Below are positions 48,133 through 56,318 of a DNA stretch of 64,000 nt, piece by piece. The notes beneath the pieces are model-generated. The model was given only the letters and a program-made list of their open reading frames with translations. It was not told where the DNA came from and did no database searches. Where the stretch lies: assembly GCA_050998805.1 (NCBI GenBank), contig JBPCPV010000030.1:1-64000 (forward strand), written 5' to 3'. This DNA is from JAICKM01 sp050998805. GTDB lineage: Bacteria > Chloroflexota > Chloroflexia > QHBQ01 > JAICKM01. Position numbers and translations under genes: made by a program. Each line of letters starts with the position of its first letter. Position 1 is the stretch's first letter.

Positions 48133-48831
48133 CTATTCCTTCTCGCTGCCTTTTTCGTCGTCTTTGGCGTCGCTGTCGAGGTTCTTCACTCCCTCGGCGG
48201 CCTCGCCCTTGATCGCGTTCATGTTCGGCACTACCTCGTCCACGATCCCATATTTGAGCGCTTGGTGTGCGTCCATGAAGAAGTCTCGGTCGAAGTCGCG
48301 TGAGACTTTCTCGATTGTCTGGCCGGTGTGATGCGCCATCAGTTCCCGTATCTTCGACTGTTGGCGCAGCAGTTCGCGTGCCTGGATCTCGATATCAGGC
48401 GCGTAGCCGCCGATCTGCCCGACCCCCGCCGGGTGCATGTGGATCGTCGAGTTCGGCAACGTCAGCCGCTTGCCGTGGGTGCCCGCGCAGAGCAGGATAG
48501 TCGCCATAGATCCCGACATGCCGATGCAGATCGTCGAAATGTCCGGCCGGATAAACTGCATCGTATCATAGATCGCCAGTCCCGCGGTTATCGAGCCGCC
48601 GGGGCTGTGCAAGAAGAGCTGTATGTCGCGCTCAGGGTCTTCGTAGTCCAGGAAAAGAAGTTGTGCAACGATTGCGTTGGCGATTTGGTCGTCAATCGGT
48701 GTGCCGAGGAAGATGATCCGGTCACGCAGCAAGCGCGAATAGATGTCGTATACGCGCTCACCCCGGTTGGTACTCTCGACTACGTAGGGCACGATAGCGC
48801 TCGGCGCACCCTGCAATAAACGGCTGTTCAT
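48133..48831 (-). CDS. clpP: ATP-dependent Clp protease proteolytic subunit ClpP
   Basis: A 232-residue serine protease. The catalytic Ser is in IGMSGSMATILLCAGTHGKR, the His in STIHMHPAG and the Asp in DRDFFM. The segment around Ser reads GMSGSMA instead of the usual GQAASMG. It ends with a long charged tail (DSDAKDDEKGSEKE). GGAGGGA precedes the ATG at 48831; the TTG at 48834 is less likely. Confidence 0.96.
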   Translation of the reverse strand: MNSRLLQGAPSAIVPYVVESTNRGERVYDIYSRLLRDRIIFLGTPIDDQIANAIVAQLLFLDYEDPERDIQLFLHSPGGSITAGLAIYDTMQFIRPDISTICIGMSGSMATILLCAGTHGKRLTLPNSTIHMHPAGVGQIGGYAPDIEIQARELLRQQSKIRELMAHHTGQTIEKVSRDFDRDFFMDAHQALKYGIVDEVVPNMNAIKGEAAEGVKNLDSDAKDDEKGSEKE

Positions 48832-48917
48832 CAAAATCCCTCCGTGGTTGGTTTACACTGCTTCAGTATACCGGATCACGCGACGGATCGCAATATACAA
48901 ACAGCCCATTTGTTCGA

Positions 48918-50471
48918 TTATTCGCCCGCCTCGGCCTGCTTTTCGGCATCGGCATCGGTCACTTCTTCGCCGATGCCCAGAACCTCGGCGGCGCCGCCCG
49001 CTGTTTCGAGCGGCCCAGGCTCCTTCTCCTCAGCAGGAATCGCGCCGCCCATCTCCGTCTCATCCCTCCGTACTGCCGCCTCGTCGGGGCGTACCGCCGG
49101 CGTCTCGTCAGCCTCATCTCCCCGCACCGCCGCCTCGTCCGCCTGTACCGCCGGCGTCTCGCCGGCCTCGTCCCCCCGCCCCTCGGCTATCGACGTCAGC
49201 CTCTCGGCCAGCTTGTTCTCGAATAGCTGGCCCCGCAGCCCACTCCGCTGCTCCGGCGTATCCACGATACCCCGCACCGCCTCCCGCTGCTCGCCCTCGT
49301 CATACCGCTCGAGCAGCTTCCCCACTGCCTCATCAACCTCGCCGTCGCTCACCTCTATCTTCTCTCGGTCGGCGAACTCGCGCAACAGCAGCAGTTCAGC
49401 CAGCGCGGTGCGCGCCGGTTCCCGCTGCGCCTCCCGCCACTCTTTCTCGCTACTGCCTTCGTAAGTGAAGTAGCGCGAGGGGGTGATCCGCCGCTTCTGG
49501 AGGCCGGAGGCCAGCCGGTCGTAGCGGCGCTGCACCTCTTCGTCGATCATGTTGCGCGGTACCTCGACATGCCCGCGCTCCTTAAGCATATCGAGCGCGG
49601 CCTGCGTCTGCTTGTTACGCGCGTTAGTCGCCGCCTCTTCGCGCATGTTCGTCTCTATCCGCTCCCGAAGCTCGTCCACGGTCGGCACACCCCCCCGCCG
49701 CTCGGCGAACTCGTCGTTCAGCTCAGGGAGCTCGGCCTCCTGTAGACCCTTCAGACTCACATGCACTGTGGCATCCTTGCCGCGCAGCTTTTCGTCCGTA
49801 TATTCCTGCGGGAAGGTTATGGCGAAATCCTTCTCCTCGCCGATCTGCATACCCACGATGTTCTCGTCTATCTCGCTCGGCCAGACCGGGCCAGTCGCCG
49901 TGGTCAGCTCGAAGGTAATGTCGGTGCCGGTCATATTCGACACCTCGCCGTCTATCGTGTAGGTTTCGAGGTCCAACGTCACCCGGTCGCCCATCTGCGC
50001 GGGGCGGGGTTCGGCGGGGTCGTGCCACTCGGCTTCGCTTCGGCGCAGCTGTTCGAGCACCGCTTCCACCTGCTCCGGCATGACCTCCTCCGGCTCGGCG
50101 GACGCCCGTATATCCGAGTAATCTCCGAGTTCGGCGAGCGGCTCCAGGTCGAAGAGCACGCGCAATCGCAGCGGCTCCGTGCTTTCGATCTCCGCGTTGC
50201 TGGGTTCAGAGCCTTCCAGGTTCTCTTTCTCCACAGCTTCCTTGATAGCGTCGGCCATCATGCCCTGGCTGGCTTCCCGCACCAACTCCTCGCGGCCAAC
50301 ATGCCGCTCGAACAGGGCGCGCGGCGCTTTGCCGGGACGGAAGCCAGGGATAGTCACCTTGCTCACGAGCCGCTGGTAAGTCTTCTGTAGGGCCGGCTCG
50401 ATCTCCTCCGGCTCGAACTCCAAAATGAGCGCAACCTGGCGCTCCGGCAAATCTTCGCGGGTAATCTGCAC
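48918..50471 (-). CDS. tig: Trigger factor (ribosome-associated chaperone/prolyl isomerase)
   Basis: A 517-residue trigger factor. The N-terminal ribosome-binding part has the signature TIPGFRPGKAPRALFERHVG. The PPIase domain follows (QMGDRVTLDLETYTIDG, PSEIDENIVGMQIGEEKDF) and then the helical chaperone domain. Residues about 427-468 (AGETPAVQADEAAVRGDEAD and similar) are translated family-D repeats in an acidic tail. The GTG at 50471 follows a GGAGAGG Shine-Dalgarno. Head of the tig-clpP-clpX cluster. Confidence 0.95.
   Translation of the reverse strand: MQITREDLPERQVALILEFEPEEIEPALQKTYQRLVSKVTIPGFRPGKAPRALFERHVGREELVREASQGMMADAIKEAVEKENLEGSEPSNAEIESTEPLRLRVLFDLEPLAELGDYSDIRASAEPEEVMPEQVEAVLEQLRRSEAEWHDPAEPRPAQMGDRVTLDLETYTIDGEVSNMTGTDITFELTTATGPVWPSEIDENIVGMQIGEEKDFAITFPQEYTDEKLRGKDATVHVSLKGLQEAELPELNDEFAERRGGVPTVDELRERIETNMREEAATNARNKQTQAALDMLKERGHVEVPRNMIDEEVQRRYDRLASGLQKRRITPSRYFTYEGSSEKEWREAQREPARTALAELLLLREFADREKIEVSDGEVDEAVGKLLERYDEGEQREAVRGIVDTPEQRSGLRGQLFENKLAERLTSIAEGRGDEAGETPAVQADEAAVRGDEADETPAVRPDEAAVRRDETEMGGAIPAEEKEPGPLETAGGAAEVLGIGEEVTDADAEKQAEAGE
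49066..49190. repeat. Diverged family-D repeats translated in the tig tail
   Basis: Units such as GTACCGCCGGCGTCTCG resemble the intergenic hairpins at 27264-27320 and 34651-34680 and are read in frame as ETPAV-like peptides. Confidence 0.6.
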
Positions 50472-50582
50472 TGAGTTTCCTCTCCTTATAGCAATAAGCA
50501 CGGCGAGGGGCCGCGTTCAGCCCGCATTATACCAGATACCGCCCCATCCGCCTAGCCCTCATCGCGCCCATTATATCATAAC

Positions 50583-50611
50583 TTGACGACTCCCCAACTG
50601 CCCGTTACAAT
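50583..50611 (+). promoter_or_regulatory. Promoter of the dehydrogenase-SLH-cupredoxin gene
   Basis: TTGACG (50583-50588), a 17-nt spacer and TACAAT (50606-50611), about 70 nt ahead of the ATG. Confidence 0.7.
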
Positions 50612-50679
50612 ATCCACAATATCTGTGGTAGCTATAAGATACCTCACCGATCACGATCGGCAATCGAAGGAGCTTCGTC

Positions 50680-52908
50680 ATGTACTCTCCGGCCCGCAAA
50701 CTCCTCGCGCTGATACCTCTCGTCATGCTTACCGGCCTCGGCATCGCTGCCTGGGCCGTCAGCCCCGCGACCCATGCCGGCCCCTCCGGTCCCCAGGACG
50801 GCACCGAGCCTCTGCCGCCCGGCGCATCGATCCAGACCGTGCTCACCGGCATGGTCAACCCGATTGCCCTCGCCTTCGACCCACAGGGCCGGCTTTTCTA
50901 CACCGAGAAGACCACCGGCCGCGTCCGCCTCTTCGAGAACGGCAGCCTACAGGCCGCCCCGGTGATCACATTCAGCGTGGACAGCAGCGGCGAGCGCGGC
51001 CTGCTCGGCATCACAGTGGACCCTGCCTTCACCACCACACACTATATCTACGTCTACACCACCTGCGCCCCGGCCGGCGGCCTCTGCGGGGCCACTGAGA
51101 ACCAAGTTGTCCGCTTCACCGAGAACAACGGCGTCGGCTCCAACCCCATCGCGATCTTTCACTCGCCGGTCGACGCCGCCACGAACCACAACGGCGGCAA
51201 CATCCACTTCGGCCCCGACGCCAAACTATACATCAGCATTGGCGATGGCGGCGACACTCCCCAGTACTCGCAGGATGTGACTCAGAAGAACGGCAAGATG
51301 CACCGCATCAACTCAGACGGCTCGATCCCTGCGGATAACCCGGTCTTCACCGTCACTGGGGCGCTGCCCTCGCTCTACGCGCGCGGCCTGCGTAACAGCT
51401 TCGATTTCGCCTTCGACACCCTGGTGCCGGGGCGGATCTTCGCAAGTGAAAACGGGCCGAGCTGCGACGACGAGATGAACCGCATCGTCGGCGGATACGA
51501 CTACGGCTGGCGGCAGAACTACCCCTGCGACGACCCGAACCCCAGCCCGCAGTACAACACGATCCTGCCGCTCTGGTTTATCCCGAACGGCCCCTGCTGC
51601 GAGGCCCCCACCGGCATCACTGTCTACGGTGGCAACAGTGTGCCCCAGTGGACGAACGGCATCTTCATGGCTACCTACAACACCGGCCTCATGCGCCACT
51701 TCTACCTCGACAGCAGCCGCACCTTCGTGACCGCGACGAACGTCGTGCAGGGCGTCACAGTGAACACCGACATCGAAACCGGGCCGGACGGCGCTCTCTG
51801 GTACATCGAAGGCGGAGGCTATTCCACCGGCACCCTCAAGAAGATCGTCGGCCCTGGGGTGCCCACCCCGACCCCTACGACGACGCCCGCAGGCCCGACC
51901 CCGACGATGTTCATGCCGACGCCCCCGCCGACGGTCACCCCCGGTGGGCCGACAGCCACACCCGGCCCGCCTCCGCCGACCCCCGTCATCTGCACGACTC
52001 AGAAGTTCACCGATGTGCCTCCCTCCAACCCGTTCTATGCCCCGGTGCAGTGCCTCGCCTGCCGGGGGTTGATCTCCGGCTACGACTGCGGCGGCCCCGG
52101 CGAGCCGTGCGACGGCCAGAACCGCCCTTACTTCCGCTGGGGCGCGAACGTCACCCGTGGGCAGCTTGCGAAGATCGTCTCGAACGCCGCCGACTTGGTT
52201 GACACACCCACGAGCCGGCACTTCGCCGACGTGCCGCCGGGCACGACCTTCTACCTCTACATCGAGCGCCTGGCCGAGCGCGGTTACATCAACGGCTACG
52301 ACTGCGGCGGCCCCGGCGAGCCGTGTGACAGCCAAAACCGCCCCTATTTCCGCGTCGGCGCGAACGCCACACGCGGCCAGATAAGCAAGATCACCGCGGG
52401 CACCGCCCAACTGACCACCGACCCCGGCTCGCAGCTCTTCACCGACGTGCCGCCCGGCAGCCCCTTCTACATCTGGGTCAACCAGCTTGCCCGCCTCGGC
52501 TCGGCCAGCGGCTACACCTGCGGCGGCGCCGGCGAGCCGTGCGATAGCCAAAACCGTCCCTACTTCCGCCCGAACACGCCGGCGACACGAGGCCAGACCT
52601 CGAAGATCGTCTCCAACACCTTCTTCCCGAACTGCGCCGCGCTCTCATCCGGCCGGGTGAACGTCACGATCCAGGACTTCGCCTTCGCTCCGGCGGACAT
52701 CACGATCCCCGCCGGCACCACCGTCCGCTGGGACAACACAGACCTCGACTACCACACCGTCACCAGCGATACCCCCGGCCTCTTCGACAGTGGGCGCATC
52801 TACCAGAACGGAGCCTACCAGCGCACTTTCCTCACGCCCGGCACCTACGGCTACCACTGCACTCCCCACCCCTACATGCAGGGCACGATCACCGTGACTG
52901 CGCCGTAG
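50680..52908 (+). CDS. Secreted glucose/sorbosone dehydrogenase-like protein with SLH-like and cupredoxin domains
   Basis: A 742-residue exported protein with a signal peptide (helix 9-30). A beta-propeller of the glucose/sorbosone dehydrogenase type comes first (TGMVNPIALAFDPQGRLFYTEKTTG, SGERGLLGITVDPAF, NHNGGNIHFGPD). A Pro/Thr linker (about 395-440) and three SLH-like repeats each with a YxCGGxGEPCD motif follow (about 445-655). The C-terminus is a cupredoxin with His, Cys, His and Met of a type 1 copper site (DYHTVTSD then YHCTPHPYMQG). It may be anchored to the cell surface and move electrons. Confidence 0.85.
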   Translation: MYSPARKLLALIPLVMLTGLGIAAWAVSPATHAGPSGPQDGTEPLPPGASIQTVLTGMVNPIALAFDPQGRLFYTEKTTGRVRLFENGSLQAAPVITFSVDSSGERGLLGITVDPAFTTTHYIYVYTTCAPAGGLCGATENQVVRFTENNGVGSNPIAIFHSPVDAATNHNGGNIHFGPDAKLYISIGDGGDTPQYSQDVTQKNGKMHRINSDGSIPADNPVFTVTGALPSLYARGLRNSFDFAFDTLVPGRIFASENGPSCDDEMNRIVGGYDYGWRQNYPCDDPNPSPQYNTILPLWFIPNGPCCEAPTGITVYGGNSVPQWTNGIFMATYNTGLMRHFYLDSSRTFVTATNVVQGVTVNTDIETGPDGALWYIEGGGYSTGTLKKIVGPGVPTPTPTTTPAGPTPTMFMPTPPPTVTPGGPTATPGPPPPTPVICTTQKFTDVPPSNPFYAPVQCLACRGLISGYDCGGPGEPCDGQNRPYFRWGANVTRGQLAKIVSNAADLVDTPTSRHFADVPPGTTFYLYIERLAERGYINGYDCGGPGEPCDSQNRPYFRVGANATRGQISKITAGTAQLTTDPGSQLFTDVPPGSPFYIWVNQLARLGSASGYTCGGAGEPCDSQNRPYFRPNTPATRGQTSKIVSNTFFPNCAALSSGRVNVTIQDFAFAPADITIPAGTTVRWDNTDLDYHTVTSDTPGLFDSGRIYQNGAYQRTFLTPGTYGYHCTPHPYMQGTITVTAP

Positions 52909-52923
52909 GGAGGGGCGCGCCGC

Positions 52924-53823
52924 CTACCTCAGCGCTCCCGGAGGCATCCTGTCCCACGGCGGGCGCTTGTAGCGCAAGATCCGCCGTAGCCGGTCTACGT
53001 CGATCTCAGGCATCTCGGCCTCGACCAGGTTGTACGTCTCCTCAGCCAGCTCCGCCAGCAGTCGGCCTCCCTCTGCCGGCGGGTCCGAGAAGACAGCCTT
53101 GATCCGGCCGGCGAAGTCCGGCGGGGCGATACGCATCCCCTCGGCCTGGCGGTCGAGCCACTTGAACCCGATGTAGTAGACCCGGTTGAGTGCGATCAGC
53201 ACACGCAGCAGCTTTTGCGCTATGTTGCTGTACATCCAGTAGAGCATCGGCAGGTTGTTGCCCCGCGCGAGGAGCATCTCCACGCGCCAGAGGTGGTCGA
53301 TCTGAGCGTGTGCGCGGACCATCGCCAGGGCCAGCCCGTCTGGGTAATGCGCCGTCTGTGCCTGCCAGCGCGCGATCAGATCGCCGCCGTAGAGCGCGAC
53401 CCCGCCATGCACACCCGCGATCAGGTTTTGCTTGGAGTCTGAGGTGTCGTACTCTTCGAGTACCTCCCGCAGAACCCGCCCAGTGAACTCGACCGTGTAG
53501 TGAGGCACTTCCAGCAGCACCCCGCTCTGCAGCGCGTCGGGAGCGGCCCGCCCCATCATGTAGTCGTCCTCCCAGACTTCCTCCGCCGGGTCGTAGGGAT
53601 AGAGCCGGATCAGGTCGCCGCCGGCCCGCTCGACAGCCGCCAACCGCTCCTCGTCGGTCGGCGGCTCGTGCCAAAAGACGCCGATCTCGATGTCCGAGAA
53701 CCGATCCGCGCAACCCCGCGCCGACGACCCACCGAGGATCACCGCAGCCACTTTCGGATTGTCGGCATAGACCGGCGCGATCCGCCGCGCCAAGTCTCGC
53801 CGCCAAATGCTCGCTTCGTTCAT
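52924..53823 (-). CDS. Nucleotidyltransferase-fold protein (DUF4037-like)
   Basis: A 299-residue protein with the nucleotidyltransferase motif VILGGSSARGCADRFSDIEI (about residues 27-46) and a helical C-terminal part with YWMYSNIAQKLLRVLIALNRVYYIGFKW. Such proteins modify small molecules, tRNA or proteins, but the target is not evident. The ATG at 53823 follows the -10 box by 6 nt. It is divergent from the caspase gene. Confidence 0.75.
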   Translation of the reverse strand: MNEASIWRRDLARRIAPVYADNPKVAAVILGGSSARGCADRFSDIEIGVFWHEPPTDEERLAAVERAGGDLIRLYPYDPAEEVWEDDYMMGRAAPDALQSGVLLEVPHYTVEFTGRVLREVLEEYDTSDSKQNLIAGVHGGVALYGGDLIARWQAQTAHYPDGLALAMVRAHAQIDHLWRVEMLLARGNNLPMLYWMYSNIAQKLLRVLIALNRVYYIGFKWLDRQAEGMRIAPPDFAGRIKAVFSDPPAEGGRLLAELAEETYNLVEAEMPEIDVDRLRRILRYKRPPWDRMPPGALR

Positions 53824-53829
53824 GCCCGC

Positions 53830-53835
53830 ATTATA
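53830..53835 (-). promoter_or_regulatory. -10 box next to the nucleotidyltransferase start
   Basis: TATAAT on the minus strand, 6 nt before the ATG at 53823, with no good -35 or Shine-Dalgarno. It suggests a leaderless transcript. Confidence 0.5.
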
Positions 53836-53855
53836 CCATAGGGTCATGGGCCGGA

Positions 53856-53884
53856 TTGACGCCATAGACACGCTGTGCTATAGT
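53856..53884 (+). promoter_or_regulatory. Promoter of the caspase gene
   Basis: TTGACG (53856-53861), a 17-nt spacer and TATAGT (53879-53884), with AAGGAGGC as Shine-Dalgarno before the ATG at 53913. Confidence 0.75.
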
Positions 53885-53912
53885 ACTGCCGATCTCGCAC
53901 AAGGAGGCCGCC

Positions 53913-56045
53913 ATGACTGATCAGAATACCCGCGGCGGAGCCAACCTCCACGCCCTGCTGATCGGCATAGATTGCTACCTGCCCAACAGCCTGCCGAACG
54001 GCAGCTACCCCTGCTTGCAGGGCTGCGTGCGCGACATCAACCACGTCTCCGACTTCCTCAAGACGCGCCTCGGCGTTCCCGACGAGCGGATCACGCGGCT
54101 GACCGCGAGCAACGTCCCAGGCAGCACGCAGCCCGCCGAGCCTGCCGCCCAGTGGCCGACCTATGCCAACATGGTCAACGCCTTCGGGCGGCTCACGTCC
54201 ACGGCCAAGCCTCTCGACGAGGTCTACATCCACTATTCGGGCCACGGCGGGCGCGCGACGACGATCTACCCCAACATCAAGACAAACGGCATTGACGAGG
54301 CGCTCGTGCCCACCGACATCGGTCACTCAGAAGCGCAATACCTGCGCGACCTCGAACTCGGCGCGCTGCTCCATACTATGGTCAACAGCGGGCTGGGCGT
54401 CACAATCGTGCTCGATAGCTGCCACTCGGGCGGGGCCACGAGGGGCCAGGACGACTTCGCGGTGCGCGGCATCGGCGGGGTGGACACCACTTACCGCCCC
54501 GCCCGGACCCTCCTCGCCCCCCGGGATGAGATCGAAGCCGCTCACCGGGTCGCGACCGCCAGGGGCACACGTATCCTCGCCAGCGGCAGTGGCTGGCTTC
54601 CAGCGCCCCAAAGCTACGTACTGCTCGCCGCCTGCCGCCCGACCGAGCTCGCCTGCGAGTTCGCCTTCGACGGCACCGAGCGCAACGGCGCGCTGACATA
54701 CTGGCTGCTCGACTCGCTTAGAGACATCGGCCCCGGCCTCACCTACAAGATGGTCCACGACCGCGTACTGGCTAAGGTCCACGGCCAGTTCGACCAGCAG
54801 ACCCCGCAGTTGGAGGGAGACGATAGCCTTGTCGTCTTCGGCAGCGACCATGTGCAGCCGTCGTACCATGTTGGCGTGCTTAACGTGGACGACGCCAACA
54901 ACAAGATGACCCTCGAAGTCGGCCAGTCGGCCCCGGTGCGTGCGGGCGCGCAGTTCGCCGTCTACCCGCCCGCGACCGACGACTTCACCCGGATCGACAC
55001 GCGGCTCGCGCTCGTCACGCTCGACCCGCCCGGCTCCGTCACCTCCATCGCCACGATCACCGCCCGCCTCCGCCCCGACGCGATCCAGCAAGGCAGCCAG
55101 GCCGTCATGCTCGACCCCGGCGACATCCGCCTCCGCCGCAAAGCGCGGCTTGTGACACAGGGCAACGACTACCTGCCTGCGGCGATTGACCAGGCCGCCG
55201 CTCTTGCCGCCGTCGAAGCCGCGCTCACGGCTGATGCAACTGGCTTCATCCAGCTAGTCGGCACCGACGAGGCGACCGATTACCAAGTCGCGATCAATCC
55301 CGCCGGCGCATACGAAATCTGGGACGCAGCAGGCATGCCGGTGCCGAACCTCCGGCCCGCCCTGGCGGTGGACGCACAGGGTGCCGGCGGGCAGGTCGCG
55401 GCGCGGCTGATCCACCTCGCCAAGTACCGCAACGTCCGCGAACTGGACAACTTCGACACGCTCTCGCCGCTCGCCCATAAGCTGGTGGTCGAGTTTCTCG
55501 GCACGCAGCCCGACTACCAGCCCGGCGACCAGCCGAACCCGCAGCCCTTCGCCGACGCCGGCAACACACCGACGGTGAACACCGGCGACTGGGCGTTCGT
55601 GCAGATCACGAACAGATCCGGCAAGGATCTGAACGTCGCCGTGCTCGACCTGGCACCCGATTGGAGCATCGCCCAGGCATACCCGACCGACACCGCCTTT
55701 GAGACAATCGAGGCCGGCGACCACCGGGTGCTGCCGCTCCAATCCGCTCTGCCCGAAGGCTACACCGGGGGCACAGACCTCATCAAAGTCTTCGCCACCA
55801 CCGGCACGACCGACTTCCGCTGGCTCGAACTCCCCGCGCTCGACCGGCCGATGCAGCCGCGCGGTGCAATCACCCGTGGCGCCGACCCGCTCGAAGCCCT
55901 GCTGGCGACCCTCGCCGACCCGCCCGCGGGCGCCCGCAACCTGACCACCGCCTCGACCGCGAGCCAGGAGTGGACCGTCGCCTCGGTCGAGCTACATTCT
56001 ACGCAGGCCGGTCAGCCCAGCCCTCCGCAATCACCGACACGATGA
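53913..56045 (+). CDS. Caspase-family (peptidase C14, metacaspase-like) protein
   Basis: A 710-residue protein. Residues 10-300 are a caspase-fold protease with LHALLIGIDCYLPN, the catalytic His111 in YSGHGG and Cys170 in DSCHSGGATR. The substrate loop after VLLAACRPTELACE also fits. From about residue 310 to 600 it has beta-rich domains; the later part (GDWAFVQITNRSGKDLNVAVLDLAPDW) resembles DUF4384. It has no signal peptide or membrane helix. Its relation to the divergent nucleotidyltransferase is unknown; a stress or suicide role is possible but unproven. Confidence 0.88.
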   Translation: MTDQNTRGGANLHALLIGIDCYLPNSLPNGSYPCLQGCVRDINHVSDFLKTRLGVPDERITRLTASNVPGSTQPAEPAAQWPTYANMVNAFGRLTSTAKPLDEVYIHYSGHGGRATTIYPNIKTNGIDEALVPTDIGHSEAQYLRDLELGALLHTMVNSGLGVTIVLDSCHSGGATRGQDDFAVRGIGGVDTTYRPARTLLAPRDEIEAAHRVATARGTRILASGSGWLPAPQSYVLLAACRPTELACEFAFDGTERNGALTYWLLDSLRDIGPGLTYKMVHDRVLAKVHGQFDQQTPQLEGDDSLVVFGSDHVQPSYHVGVLNVDDANNKMTLEVGQSAPVRAGAQFAVYPPATDDFTRIDTRLALVTLDPPGSVTSIATITARLRPDAIQQGSQAVMLDPGDIRLRRKARLVTQGNDYLPAAIDQAAALAAVEAALTADATGFIQLVGTDEATDYQVAINPAGAYEIWDAAGMPVPNLRPALAVDAQGAGGQVAARLIHLAKYRNVRELDNFDTLSPLAHKLVVEFLGTQPDYQPGDQPNPQPFADAGNTPTVNTGDWAFVQITNRSGKDLNVAVLDLAPDWSIAQAYPTDTAFETIEAGDHRVLPLQSALPEGYTGGTDLIKVFATTGTTDFRWLELPALDRPMQPRGAITRGADPLEALLATLADPPAGARNLTTASTASQEWTVASVELHSTQAGQPSPPQSPTR

Positions 56046-56318
56046 CGGCTTACCAGCGATTATCAGAAACCCAGCAGCTTTGCGGTGTCGCGTCAGGCAC
56101 GGCATAGGCGGTCGGAAGTAGGTCTTTCGACGGATTTTTGGAGTTTTTTGCTCCTAACTGCGAGTCCACGGCGATCTGCTCCTTTTTCCGTGCCTGAGTC
56201 GCTCGCTATTTTCCCTCTCACTTTATATATCCATTTGGAGGGCGATTTACTGCCACATTTTGGGGCAAAACGGCCCTATTGGGGCAAAGATACTCCGAAA
56301 GACGGAGGCCGCACTCCG
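56046..56318. other. Convergent intergenic region
   Basis: A 273-bp A/T-richer spacer between convergent genes. It has a short GGAG/CTCC hairpin around TTTTTTG near 56146, which could end transcription from either side. I see no gene, repeat or RNA. Confidence 0.5.
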
